From assembly GCF_051859025.1 (NCBI RefSeq), contig NZ_JBHYGL010000016.1, positions 1-64,000 of the forward strand: a stretch of 64,000 nt of DNA, written 5' to 3'. The notes below the pieces were generated by a model. The model saw only the letters and a program-made list of their open reading frames with translations, ran no database searches and was not told the DNA's origin. This document shows positions 44,269 to 52,611 of the stretch, in pieces (the first letter of the stretch is position 1; every line of letters begins with the position of its first letter). The DNA is from Falsiroseomonas sp051859025 (GTDB lineage Bacteria > Pseudomonadota > Alphaproteobacteria > Acetobacterales > Acetobacteraceae). The position numbers and the translations under genes were made by a program.

Positions 44269-45013
44269 CGACCGACAGGACCTGCCCCGTGACCCAGCTC
44301 GAATAGCTGGAGGCGAAGAAGAGGACACCATTCGCGATGTCCTGCGGATCGCCCAGGCGGCGCATGGAGATGCCGTCCACCAGCGCCTTCTGGCCCTCCG
44401 GCCCGTAGCTCTCGAACTGCTTGACCGTGGCGGGGTTGGAAAGGGCGAAGCCCGGCGCGACGGAGTTCACCGTGATGCCATGCGGGCCGAATTCGCGGGA
44501 CAGCTGGCGCGTCAGGCCGACAAGGGCGTGCTTGGCGGCGCAATAGGCCTGGATGCCCGTCTTGCTGGCCTTGAGGCCGGCGCCGCTGCTGATGGTGACG
44601 ATGCGGCCGGCCTTGGCGGCCTTCATGCCGGGCGCGACGGCGCGGGCCATGTTGAAGGCGGCATGGGTGTTGATGTCGAAGATCGCGTGCCAATCGTCTT
44701 CGGGCACATCCTCCACCGGGCGGTTCACCTGGCCGCGCACGCCGCCGGCATTGCAGACCAGCACGGCGATGGGGCCGCCCGTCGCGGCCTCGATCGACTT
44801 GATCCAGTCGAAGGCGGCGCCCTTGGCCGTCAGGTCGAAGGCGGCGGTGGTGATGCTGCCCTCGCAGCGCGCGGTTTCCGCCAGTTCCCCGGCCGAGAGA
44901 TCGCAGGCGAAGACATTGCCGCCCAACGCCGCGAAGCTGCGGGCGATGGCGCGGCCATAGCCGTGGCCGGCGCCGGTGACGGCAATCGTCTGGCCGTCGA
45001 ATCGGATGTTCAT
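44255..45013 (-). CDS. Short-chain dehydrogenase/reductase
   Basis: The 252-residue classical SDR starts at ATG 45013. It shows the cofactor motif IAVTGAGHGYGRAIARSF, VLVCNAGGVRGQVNRPVE, the serine in IVTISSGAGLKASKTG, the catalytic YCAAK, the segment ITVNSVAPGFALSNPATV, and ends GQVLSVDGGG. An acidic residue after strand 2 (FACDLS) suggests NAD preference. It overlaps the ketopantoate-reductase-like gene upstream by four bases and the 169-residue hypothetical gene downstream, so the three form an operon of reductases. Confidence 0.93.
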   Translation of the reverse strand: MNIRFDGQTIAVTGAGHGYGRAIARSFAALGGNVFACDLSAGELAETARCEGSITTAAFDLTAKGAAFDWIKSIEAATGGPIAVLVCNAGGVRGQVNRPVEDVPEDDWHAIFDINTHAAFNMARAVAPGMKAAKAGRIVTISSGAGLKASKTGIQAYCAAKHALVGLTRQLSREFGPHGITVNSVAPGFALSNPATVKQFESYGPEGQKALVDGISMRRLGDPQDIANGVLFFASSYSSWVTGQVLSVDGGG

Positions 45014-46107
45014 GGCAGCAGCTCCAGCAGGTTGGCGTCGGACATGGGGCGTTCGCCACGCTCGCATTGATGGATCATGGCGATGAGCTTGCGCAGCGTG
45101 GGGCAGGGGATGCCGTGGGTATCGCCGATGGGCGGCACGGCGCCGATCTGCGCATCCGCGGGTGTGGCGCGGTGGCGCACCCAGAGGTCGCGCCAGATGC
45201 CGGAATGGGTCTTGCCGTTGGGGCGGTTGAAGGCCTCCATCGCGATCATGGAGGCGCGGGCCGCATCCTCCGTCCCGCCGGGGCCGAAGGCGGTGGCGTC
45301 GAAGCCGTTGAAGGACAGGGGCTTCACGCCTTCCGCCCGCGCGACCGTGATCACCTCACCGCACAGCGCGCGGACCATGGGCAGCAATTCGGGACGCGCC
45401 ATCATGTCCGCGATGCCATGCGCGGCGAGCCCTTGCGCGTAGAGCAGGGAGGAATAGGCGAGCTTGCCCCAGAGATAGCCCCAGATGTTGTCGGTCAGCA
45501 CCGCATCGGGTTCGAAGACCTGTTGCAGCAGCGCGTGCAGCGCCGTGGCGCGGGGGGTCTTCGCGCCATCGAGTTCGCCGACGACCACGGCGCCGCGATT
45601 GCCATAGGTGATCCGGCCGGGTTCCAGCCAATCCGCGCCGAAATTGACGAAGGCGCCCATGGTGCGGTGGGCGCCGCAGACCTCGGCGATCACACGCTCG
45701 CACAGTCCGTTCTGGGCGGAGAGCAAGTAGCCGTCGGGGGCGAGGTGCGGCAGCAGGGCGCGGCAGGCGGCTTCGGTGTCATGCGTCTTCACCGCCAGGA
45801 TGATGCGGCGGAAGACGCCCTTCACCTGGTCGGGAGTCGCGGCGGGGGCGACGACCTTGAACTGCGTGACCGGGCCCTCGATCACCAGGCCGCGGGCCGG
45901 GTCCGCGATTGCGGCGACGTGGTCCGCCACCACGTCGCAGAACACGACGGCGTGGCGGGCCTTGACCAGATGCGCGCCGATCGTGCCGCCGATGGCGCCC
46001 GCGCCCCAGACCAGGATGGGGCCGTGATCCACGGCCTGCCTCGCCGCCGCCTGTTCGGCTTCCTTCGCCACGCGCGCTTCCCCTTCTGTCCAACGGGGGG
46101 CCGCCAT
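45010..46107 (-). CDS. Ketopantoate reductase (ApbA/PanE) family protein
   Basis: The 365-residue protein has the Rossmann motif ILVWGAGAIGGTIGAHLV, the conserved Lys in ILAVKTHDTEAACRAL, QNGLCERVIAEVCG, and the C-terminal domain with NIWGYLWGKLAYSSLLYAQ and FNRPNGKTHSGIWRDLWVR. It is longer than true PanE (about 300), with about 25 extra N-terminal residues, and many such proteins act on other 2-oxo acids. The NGKTHSGIWRDL block is typical of the subgroup next to SDR genes. It starts the operon and is divergent from the EamA genes. Confidence 0.85.
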   Translation of the reverse strand: MAAPRWTEGEARVAKEAEQAAARQAVDHGPILVWGAGAIGGTIGAHLVKARHAVVFCDVVADHVAAIADPARGLVIEGPVTQFKVVAPAATPDQVKGVFRRIILAVKTHDTEAACRALLPHLAPDGYLLSAQNGLCERVIAEVCGAHRTMGAFVNFGADWLEPGRITYGNRGAVVVGELDGAKTPRATALHALLQQVFEPDAVLTDNIWGYLWGKLAYSSLLYAQGLAAHGIADMMARPELLPMVRALCGEVITVARAEGVKPLSFNGFDATAFGPGGTEDAARASMIAMEAFNRPNGKTHSGIWRDLWVRHRATPADAQIGAVPPIGDTHGIPCPTLRKLIAMIHQCERGERPMSDANLLELLP

Positions 46108-46204
46108 GCAGGCACGGCGCTTGCGCGACGCGGCACGGGCGGCCCACCCTGGGTGTCACGCTAGCTGGGATACAACAGAGGTCAATGCATCGGTCTCACG
46201 CGCG

Positions 46205-47068
46205 GTGAACCCGCCGACCAATAACCTGAAGGGCGCCGCGCTGATGGCGGCGGCCGCGGTCTTCTTCGCGACGGAGGTGCTGTTCATCCGCTGGATGACG
46301 CTGCGCGGCATCCCGACCGAGGTTCAGCTGGCGTCCCGCGCCTTCGGGCAGTTGCTCTGGGTGATGCCGACGATGCTGGTGAGCGGCATCGGCGTGTTCC
46401 GCACGAAGCGCGCGCCCATGCATGTGTTCCGCGGCATGTCGTCGCTGATCTGCTGGGGGCTCTATTACTACTCCTTCACGCGGCTCGACATGGCGACGGG
46501 CACGGTCCTGTCCTTCACCAACGTGATGTTCACCACCATGCTGGCCGGCGTGCTGCTGGGGGAACGGGTGGACCGCTGGCGCTGGACTGGCACCATCGTG
46601 GGGCTGGTCGGCGTCGCGGTGATGCTGCGGCCGGGGGCGCAGATCGACTGGATCGGCGCGGCGGCGGCGATCGGCGCGGCCATCGCCTGGTGCGGGATCA
46701 CGGTCACCAGCCGGATGCTGACGACGACGGAGACGACCAAGACCGTGCTGGCCTGGGTGGGGCTTGTGACGTTCACCGGCGTGCTGCCGTTTGCGATCCA
46801 TGCCTGGGTGCCGCTCGACCTGGGCGACATGGCGCTGATGCTGCTGGTGGCGATCATCTGCCCGGGCATCATCTTCCTGGTGACGGAGGCGCTGCGCGCG
46901 GGCGAGGCCTCCGCCATTGCGCCCTTCCAGTACCTGCGCATCGTCGTCGTCGCGGTGGCGGGCTGGGTATTGTACGGGGAGGTGCCGGACCTGTTCGGCT
47001 GGATCGGCGCGGCCATCATCCTGGGTGGCGCGATGGTGGTGACCATCGCGGAGGCGCGCCGCAAGTGA
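46205..47068 (+). CDS. EamA/DMT family transporter (first of two)
   Basis: The 287-residue membrane protein starts at GTG 46205; the ribosome-binding site is weak, and internal ATG starts are possible. It has ten helices, e.g. GAALMAAAAVFFATEVLFIR, GQLLWVMPTMLVSGIGVF, GTVLSFTNVMFTTMLAGVLL and APFQYLRIVVVAVAGWVLY. It belongs to the RhaT/EamA drug-metabolite superfamily. Its stop overlaps the start of a second, homologous transporter by four bases, so they may form a hetero-pair or have diverged in substrate. Confidence 0.9.
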   Translation: MNPPTNNLKGAALMAAAAVFFATEVLFIRWMTLRGIPTEVQLASRAFGQLLWVMPTMLVSGIGVFRTKRAPMHVFRGMSSLICWGLYYYSFTRLDMATGTVLSFTNVMFTTMLAGVLLGERVDRWRWTGTIVGLVGVAVMLRPGAQIDWIGAAAAIGAAIAWCGITVTSRMLTTTETTKTVLAWVGLVTFTGVLPFAIHAWVPLDLGDMALMLLVAIICPGIIFLVTEALRAGEASAIAPFQYLRIVVVAVAGWVLYGEVPDLFGWIGAAIILGGAMVVTIAEARRK

Positions 47069-47961
47069 CGCAGACGACGAAGGCGGCGCTGCTGGCGCTG
47101 GCCGCGTCGCTGCTGTTCACGCTGGAGACGCTGGCGGTGAAGGCGCTGGTCGGCGTGCCGATTGCGACCTTGGTGCTGGCGCGGGCCATCGGGCAGCTGG
47201 CCTGGACGGTGCCGGACCTGATCCGCAGCCCCGTGCTGCTGGTGCGCACGGGCGAATTGCCGATGCAGATCTTCCGCGGCCTGCTCTCCGCCATCGCCTG
47301 GTATCTCTACTACGTCTCCTTCTCCGGCATGAAGCTGGCGACCGCGACGGTGCTGTCCTTCACCACCGTGCTGTTCGTCACGGCCATGGCGGCGCCGCTG
47401 CTGGGGGAGAAGGTGGGCTGGCGGCGCTGGACGGCGACGATTGTCGGCTTCGTGGGCGTGCTGATCATCATGCGGCCGGGGATGGTGCCGGTGGGCGTGC
47501 CGGTGCTGGCGGCCATCGCGGCATCCGTCTTCGGGGCGGGCATCCTGATCACCACCAAGCGCCTGGCGCGGACGGAGCGCACGGTGACGATCATGTTCTA
47601 TGTCGGCGTCGTCGCGCTTTGCGTCAGCCTGCCCATCGCGCTGCCGGGCCTGGCCTGGCCGGGCTGGTGGAATGCGGGGCTGCTGCTGGCGGCGGCGGTG
47701 CTGGGGCCGGCGGCGATGTGGGTCTGGATCATGGCGCTGCGCATGGCGGATGCCAGCTTCATCGCGCCGCTGTCCTATGTGCGGCTGCTGTACGCCGTGT
47801 TCTTCGGCGTGGTGCTGTTCGGGGAGGTGCCGGAATGGTGGCTGCTGCCGGGCGGCGCGCTGATCATCGGATCGACGCTCTACATCACGCGGCGAGAAGC
47901 GATGCTCCAGCGGGCCAGGGCGGCATCCAGCGCCGCGCCGTCCAGCGCGAAATCGGCATAG
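47065..47961 (+). CDS. EamA/DMT family transporter (second of two)
   Basis: The 298-residue protein starts at GTG 47065 inside the stop of the previous gene. Helices include KAALLALAASLLFTLETLAV, GTVLSFTNV-like TATVLSFTTVLFVTAMAAPL, GFVGVLIIMRPGMVPVGV and FIAPLSYVRLLYAVFFGVVL. The two proteins share layout and many motifs, indicating tandem duplication. The C-terminal tail (RREAMLQRARAASSAAPSS) overlaps the convergent GGCT gene by 82 bases, so its real end may matter less to function. Confidence 0.9.
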   Translation: MTQTTKAALLALAASLLFTLETLAVKALVGVPIATLVLARAIGQLAWTVPDLIRSPVLLVRTGELPMQIFRGLLSAIAWYLYYVSFSGMKLATATVLSFTTVLFVTAMAAPLLGEKVGWRRWTATIVGFVGVLIIMRPGMVPVGVPVLAAIAASVFGAGILITTKRLARTERTVTIMFYVGVVALCVSLPIALPGLAWPGWWNAGLLLAAAVLGPAAMWVWIMALRMADASFIAPLSYVRLLYAVFFGVVLFGEVPEWWLLPGGALIIGSTLYITRREAMLQRARAASSAAPSSAKSA

Positions 47962-48302
47962 CCCTGGCGGAGATGCGCGACATAGGCGACGGAGGGCGGG
48001 CCGGGGCGGTGGCGCTGCTCGATATAGGTCAGCGCCGCGCCATGGCCGGGTATATCCAGCATCGCGGCGCGATAGATGCGGAGCGCGACACCCTCCGCGA
48101 TGTCCAGCGCGCGGCGATGGGCTTCCGTGATCCGCCACAGGCCGATGGGGACCGTCGCGATGCCATCCCGTTCGATGGTGCCGAAGCGGTTCACCGCCAG
48201 GCGCCAGCCCGGCAGCAGCGCGCTTCCCGCGGGCGCCGCGCCCGGGCAGCGGGCGAGCATCCGGGCGTGGTCGAGGTTGCTGCCATAGGCGGCGTAGAGC
48301 AT
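47880..48302 (-). CDS. Gamma-glutamylcyclotransferase-like (GGCT/AIG2 fold) protein
   Basis: The 140-residue protein begins LYAAYGSNLDHARMLARCPG, the hallmark YGSN loop of the GGCT fold, followed by LLPGWRLAVNRFGTIERDG and LWRITEAHRRALDIAEGV, with a Glu that may be catalytic. Members cleave gamma-glutamyl peptides or amines by cyclisation. Its C-terminal 27 codons overlap the convergent EamA gene. It is divergent from the lactate permease gene across 47 bases. Confidence 0.85.
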   Translation of the reverse strand: MLYAAYGSNLDHARMLARCPGAAPAGSALLPGWRLAVNRFGTIERDGIATVPIGLWRITEAHRRALDIAEGVALRIYRAAMLDIPGHGAALTYIEQRHRPGPPSVAYVAHLRQGYADFALDGAALDAALARWSIASRRVM

Positions 48303-48349
48303 GGCGCGGCAGGCTGGCGTGGCCGCCGCGATATGGCAAGGATGCCCGG

Positions 48350-49747
48350 ATGATCCTGTTCCTCCAGGCCGCGCCGCTGCTGTTGCTGCTCGGTCTTCTT
48401 GTCTCGGGCCGCGCGGGGCCCGTGCCGGCGGTGCTGGCGGCGCTGGTGGTGGCGCTGCCGGCGGTGCTGCTCTCCCTCCCCGATGGAGCGGCCGCGCTGC
48501 CCTTCCTGGGGGCGGAGACGCTGCGGGGCGCCTTCCTCGCCTCCAAGCCCATCGCCGTGGTGGTGGGAGGGCTGCTGTTCCATGCGGCGCTGGCGAAGCC
48601 GCAGGCGGGGCAGGGGGCGCCGGACCCGCGGCGCATTTTCGTGGCGGCGCTGCTGATGGGCGTCTTCATGGAAAGCGTCACCGGCTTCGCGGTGGGGGCG
48701 GTCTTCGCGCTGTCGGCGCTGCGCGGCATGGGGATTGGCGGCGCTCCAGCGGCCGCCATGGCGCTGCTGTCGCTGACGTTGGTGCCCTGGGGCGGGCTGG
48801 GGCCGGGGACGGCGCTGGGGGCGGCGCTGGTGGGGATGCCGGCGCAGCAGATCGCCACCATGGCATCCTGGCCCAACGCCGCCTGGCTGCTGCTGATGGG
48901 GCCCGTGCTGTGGCGGCTTTGCGCGGCCGCCGGGGTCGTGGTGCCGCCGGCGGAGAAGCTGGCGCAGATGGGGTTCCTGTCCGCCATGGCGGCGATGCTG
49001 GTGCTTTTGCACCCCGTCCTGCCGTTCGAGGTGATCGGCGTGCTGGCATCCGGCCTGCCGCTGCTGGCGGCGCTGTGGAAGCTGGACCCGCCTTCGGGGG
49101 CGGAGGGCTGGCGCAGGGCCGGGCGGGCGATGGCGCCCTATCTCGGCCTGACGGCGGCGTTGCTGCTGGCGCGGAGCTGGGCGGGCGCGCCTTCCTGGGC
49201 GCCCTTTCCCGAACTCCCGGGCTTCCCGCTGACGCATGTGGCGGTGGTGCTGTGGCTTGCGGCGGGCGTGCTGCTGGCGACGCGCTCCGATGCCCCCGTG
49301 GTGGCGGCGGGCGCCTTCCGCCGCGCGCTGAAGCCCGCCATGGCCATGCTGTTCTACGTGGTGCTGGCGCGGTGGATGGCGGGGTCCGGCATCGCGGCCA
49401 GCCTCGCGACCGCGACGGCGGAGGCGCTTGGCCCGGCCGCGCCCTATGCGGTGCCGGTCATGGGCCTGGTGTCCGGCATGGTGACGGGCAGCAATGTGGG
49501 ATCGAACGCCGCCCTGATGCCGGTGCAGTTCGCGCTGGGCCGCGCGGCGGGGATGCCGGAGGGGCTGGCGCCCGCGCTGCACAATTTCGCGGGCTCCGCC
49601 GGCGCGGGCATGTCCTTCGCCGTCACGGCCATGGTCTGCGGCCTGCTGGCGGATGGGGCGCGGCCGGGGCAGGTCTGGCGTCTGCTGCTGCCGTCCCTGC
49701 TCGGCGTGATCGTGATCGGCTGGGTCATGGTGGCGCTGCTGGGCTGA
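48350..49747 (+). CDS. L-lactate permease family transporter
   Basis: The 465-residue protein has about 12 helices and LctP signatures: FVAALLMGVFMESVTGFAVG, LSLTLVPWGGLGPGTALGAA, GLVSGMVTGSNVGSNAALMP and ALHNFAGSAGAGMSFAVTAM. It is shorter than E. coli LldP (551). Members import lactate or glycolate with protons. The start is ATG 48350 near the divergent GGCT gene. Its last 23 bases overlap the convergent 79-residue hypothetical gene. No lactate dehydrogenase gene is adjacent. Confidence 0.9.
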   Translation: MILFLQAAPLLLLLGLLVSGRAGPVPAVLAALVVALPAVLLSLPDGAAALPFLGAETLRGAFLASKPIAVVVGGLLFHAALAKPQAGQGAPDPRRIFVAALLMGVFMESVTGFAVGAVFALSALRGMGIGGAPAAAMALLSLTLVPWGGLGPGTALGAALVGMPAQQIATMASWPNAAWLLLMGPVLWRLCAAAGVVVPPAEKLAQMGFLSAMAAMLVLLHPVLPFEVIGVLASGLPLLAALWKLDPPSGAEGWRRAGRAMAPYLGLTAALLLARSWAGAPSWAPFPELPGFPLTHVAVVLWLAAGVLLATRSDAPVVAAGAFRRALKPAMAMLFYVVLARWMAGSGIAASLATATAEALGPAAPYAVPVMGLVSGMVTGSNVGSNAALMPVQFALGRAAGMPEGLAPALHNFAGSAGAGMSFAVTAMVCGLLADGARPGQVWRLLLPSLLGVIVIGWVMVALLG

Positions 49748-49964
49748 GGCGCTTCGCCAGCGCGCGGCGTCCGGCTTCGGTGGCGGCGACCATCAGCGCG
49801 CCGTCGGGTGCTGCGGTGCAGATGACAAGGCCGCGCTCCACGACGTCCTCCCACACCGTCAGGCGGGGGCAATTGGTGCGCCAGGGCTCCATCACCGCGG
49901 CATAGGGGCGTGGGTGGGGGGCGACCCACTCGACGAGGGCGAGGATCAGCGGTTCGGTGGACAT
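49725..49964 (-). CDS. Small conserved hypothetical protein, 79 residues
   Basis: The product begins STEPLILALVEWVAPHPRPY and contains AVMEPWRTNCPRLTVWEDV and VVERGLVICTAAPDGALMV, then a basic C terminus (TEAGRRALAKRLSP). The pattern of three short helices and a beta hairpin suggests a winged-helix-like fold; similar small proteins with the phrase WRTxCPRLxVWE are familiar from alphaproteobacteria, but their function is unknown. It starts upstream of the 24-bp repeats and overlaps the lactate permease gene by 23 bases. Confidence 0.75.
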   Translation of the reverse strand: MSTEPLILALVEWVAPHPRPYAAVMEPWRTNCPRLTVWEDVVERGLVICTAAPDGALMVAATEAGRRALAKRLSPAAPP

Positions 49965-50000
49965 GGCGGCCTCCCTTGCGCGGGGCGGATGCTGGGCCCA

Positions 50001-50094
50001 CCGCGGAGCGGCCGCAACCGCCCGCCGCGGAGCGGCCGCAACCGCCCGCCGCGGAGCGGCCGCAACCGCCCGCCGCGGAGCGGCCGCAACCGCC
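50001..50094. repeat. 24-bp tandem repeat, nearly four copies
   Basis: The unit CCGCGGAGCGGCCGCAACCG plus CCCG occurs at 50001-50024, 50025-50048 and 50049-50072, with a 22-base partial copy to 50094; the copies are identical. Each holds the palindromes CCGCGG and GCGGCCGC. It lies in the divergent gap between the 79-residue gene and the metallopeptidase gene, ending 44 bases before the latter. Confidence 0.95.
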
Positions 50095-50138
50095 TAGGCC
50101 GCCCGACGTTGCAGGCCCGCCACGGAGGACGGGACGCC

Positions 50139-51002
50139 ATGCAACTCGGCGATGGACGCGAAAGCAACAATGTCGAGGACCGGCGCGGCGGGGGGGGCGG
50201 CTTCGGCGGCGGGCGGGGGCTTGCCGTCGGCGGCGGCCTCGGCAGCGTGGTGCTGGTGGTGATCGCCCTGCTGCTGGGTGTCGATCCCGGCGTGATCCTG
50301 TCCGGCGGCGATCCCGCGCGGACGGAGACGCAGGGCGGTGGCGGCGCGCCGCCGGCGGATGACGCGGGAAGCCGCTTTGTCCGCCGCGTCCTGGCGGAGA
50401 CCGAGGATGTGTGGAACCCGGTCTTCCAGCAGATGAACCGCCGCTACCAGGAACCGCGCCTCGTGCTGTTCTCCGGCGCGGTGCAGAGCGCCTGCGGCAC
50501 GGCGCAGGCAGCGGTCGGACCTTTCTACTGCCCCGGCGACCAGCGCGTTTACATCGACCTGGACTTCCTGGCGCAGATGCAGCGGCAGCTGGGCGCGCCC
50601 GGGGATTTCGCGGCCGCCTATGTGATCGCGCATGAGGTCGGGCACCACGTGCAGAACCAGCTCGGCGTGCTGGGGCGCGTGCAGGAACTGCGCAGCCGCG
50701 CGGCAGAGGCCGAGGGCAACGCGCTGCAGGTGCGGGTGGAGTTGCAGGCGGACTGCCTGGCGGGGATGTGGGCCCGTCGCGCGCAGGACGCCCGGCAGAT
50801 CCTGGAGGATGGCGACATCGAGGAAGGGCTGAACGCCGCCGCGGCGGTCGGGGATGACCGGCTGCAGCGCCGCGCCCGCGGCACCGTGCAGCCGGATAGC
50901 TTCACCCATGGCAGTTCCGAACAGCGGGTGCGGTGGTTCCGCACCGGCCTGCAATCCGGCCAGTTGGAGGCTTGCGACACCTTCCGGCCGGCGCGGCTCT
51001 GA
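50139..51002 (+). CDS. Neutral zinc metallopeptidase, YpfJ family
   Basis: The 287-residue protein starts at ATG 50139 with GGAGGA at 50124-50129. A Gly-rich N terminus (RRGGGGGFGGGRGLAVGGG) leads to one transmembrane helix (SVVLVVIALLLGVDPGVIL) and a periplasmic zincin domain: GPFYCPGDQRVYIDLDFL, the zinc site AHEVGHHVQNQLG, ELQADCLAGMWAR and TDAF-like SEQRVRWFRTGLQSG. The frame is open upstream through the tandem repeats, but the ribosome-binding site fixes the start after them. Substrates are unknown. Confidence 0.92.
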   Translation: MQLGDGRESNNVEDRRGGGGGFGGGRGLAVGGGLGSVVLVVIALLLGVDPGVILSGGDPARTETQGGGGAPPADDAGSRFVRRVLAETEDVWNPVFQQMNRRYQEPRLVLFSGAVQSACGTAQAAVGPFYCPGDQRVYIDLDFLAQMQRQLGAPGDFAAAYVIAHEVGHHVQNQLGVLGRVQELRSRAAEAEGNALQVRVELQADCLAGMWARRAQDARQILEDGDIEEGLNAAAAVGDDRLQRRARGTVQPDSFTHGSSEQRVRWFRTGLQSGQLEACDTFRPARL

Positions 51003-51045
51003 CGCGGGATGGGCAGGCGGCGCGGCGTGGCGGTAGGATCGCGCC

Positions 51046-52494
51046 ATGCCACGCATCGCTGTCGCCCGCCTCTGGTTCGAGGGCAATTCCTTCACCCCGG
51101 TCCCGACCGGGCCGGCCGAACTCCGATCCCGCGAATGGGTGGCGGGGGAGGCAGCGCTGTCGCGCTATGCAGGCACGGCAACGGAACTCGGCGGCCTCGC
51201 GGCCTTCCTCGCCACGCGGTCTGACTGGCAGGCCACGGTGCTGCGCTGCACCTCCGCCCAGCCCGGCGGGCCGCTGATGCGGGACGCCTATGAGGGCTGG
51301 CTGGCGGAGGTGCTGGATGGCATCGCAGTCGGGGCGCCGTGGGACGGCGTCTACCTCTCGCTCCACGGCGCCTGCGTGGCGGAACACGAGCCCGCCGCTG
51401 ATCTCGCGACGGTGCGGCGCGTGCGGGCGGCGATCGGCGCGACGCCGCTGGTGGCGAGCTTCGACTTCCACGGCAACATGGCGCCGGAACTGGCGACGCT
51501 GCTGGATGGGGCGAGCGTCTATCGCACCTACCCGCATCTCGACATGGATGCGGTGGCGCTGCGGGCGCTGGCCATGCTGGAACGGCGCCTGGCGGGGCAG
51601 CGCCTGTTCGGCGCCATCGCCAAGCATCCGCGCGTGCTGCACAGCTTCCACATGCGCAGCGAAGCCGGGCCGATGGCGGAGGTCTGGGCGGAGGCCGCCG
51701 CGCTGGAGGGCGACGAGGTCCTGGAAGCGGCGCCCTTCGGCGGCTTCTCCTGGGGTGACACGCCCCATGCGGGGCCGAGCGGCATGGCCTGGGCGACAAC
51801 GCCGGAGGCAGCCAGCCAGGCGGCGGCGGCGGTGCGCGATGCCATCGTCGCGCGGCTGCCGCGCTTCGCCGTGACGCTGCCCACGCCGCGCGATGCTCTG
51901 GCCACGGCGCTGGCGGCGCCGCCGGGCCTGGTGGCGCTGCTCGACCCCGCGGACAACCCGCTTTCCGGCGGCGTGGCGGATACGCCCGACCTGCTGCGCG
52001 TGCTGGTGGAGGCCGGGCCGCCGGTGCCGACCGTCTTCGCCTTCCTGCACGATCCCACCGTGGTGGCGCAGGCAACGGCGATCGGGGAGGGCGCGCGCGC
52101 GGGCTTCCTTCTGGGCGGGCGGACCACGGATGCCTTCGGGCCACCGGTCGCGATGGAGGCGGTGGTGGAGCGGCTGACGGCGGGACGCTTCGTCAATGAG
52201 GGGCCGATGGAGCGCGGCGCGCCGGTCGATCTCGGCCCGACCGTGGTGCTGCGGTCCGGCCTGCTGCGGGTTGTCGTGACCAGCCGGAAGGAAGCCGCGG
52301 TGGACCCGGCCTTCTTCGCGCTTCACGGCATCGACCTGGCGGCGACGCGGCTGCTGGCCAACAAGGCGAAGAACCACTTCCGCGCCGCCTTCGCCGCGCG
52401 GTGCAGCGCCATCGTGGAATGCGACTGCCCCGGCCCCGCCGCGCTGGACCTGGCGGCGCAGCCCTTCCGCCACGTCCCCGCATCCTGGCGTTGA
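51046..52494 (+). CDS. M81 family metallopeptidase (MlrC-like)
   Basis: The 482-residue protein starts at ATG 51046. M81 marks are RIAVARLWFEGNSFTPVPTG, VYLSLHGACVAEHEPAADL, LVASFDFHGNMAPELATLL, VYRTYPHLDMDAVALRALA and the C-terminal domain with LRVVVTSRKEAAVDPAFF and NKAKNHFRAAFAARCSAIVE. MlrC completes microcystin degradation in sphingomonads, but most homologs, found beside transporters of amino acids or peptides, have unknown substrates. Asp, His and Glu metal ligands appear intact. No transporter is attached here. Confidence 0.92.
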   Translation: MPRIAVARLWFEGNSFTPVPTGPAELRSREWVAGEAALSRYAGTATELGGLAAFLATRSDWQATVLRCTSAQPGGPLMRDAYEGWLAEVLDGIAVGAPWDGVYLSLHGACVAEHEPAADLATVRRVRAAIGATPLVASFDFHGNMAPELATLLDGASVYRTYPHLDMDAVALRALAMLERRLAGQRLFGAIAKHPRVLHSFHMRSEAGPMAEVWAEAAALEGDEVLEAAPFGGFSWGDTPHAGPSGMAWATTPEAASQAAAAVRDAIVARLPRFAVTLPTPRDALATALAAPPGLVALLDPADNPLSGGVADTPDLLRVLVEAGPPVPTVFAFLHDPTVVAQATAIGEGARAGFLLGGRTTDAFGPPVAMEAVVERLTAGRFVNEGPMERGAPVDLGPTVVLRSGLLRVVVTSRKEAAVDPAFFALHGIDLAATRLLANKAKNHFRAAFAARCSAIVECDCPGPAALDLAAQPFRHVPASWR

Positions 52495-52505
52495 GCGGCG
52501 GTGTT

Positions 52506-52532
52506 CTTGTGTCGCCGCGGCGGCGACACAAG
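52506..52532. promoter_or_regulatory. 27-bp palindrome upstream of the first GH5 gene
   Basis: CTTGTGTCGCCGC (52506-52518) and its exact complement (52520-52532) flank one central base, and a further GACACAA copy follows at 52535-52541. It lies 11 bases after the M81 stop and 80 bases before the GH5 gene. Without a T-run, an operator is as likely as a terminator. Confidence 0.5.
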
Positions 52533-52611
52533 ACGACACAACGGTACCCTGCCTGACGACAGGCCCCGCTAGGAAGATGGGGCCGGCTGCCCGGGGGGGA
52601 GGGCCGGCGCC

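Noticed and set aside
46468..48987. An 839-codon minus-strand frame across the EamA genes
   Set aside because: It is antisense to clear membrane proteins; only its sub-region 47880-48302, in a different frame, encodes a recognisable protein (GGCT-like).
50001..50094. CRISPR array
   Set aside because: The repeats are directly adjacent with no spacers and only 24 bases long, so it is a simple tandem repeat.
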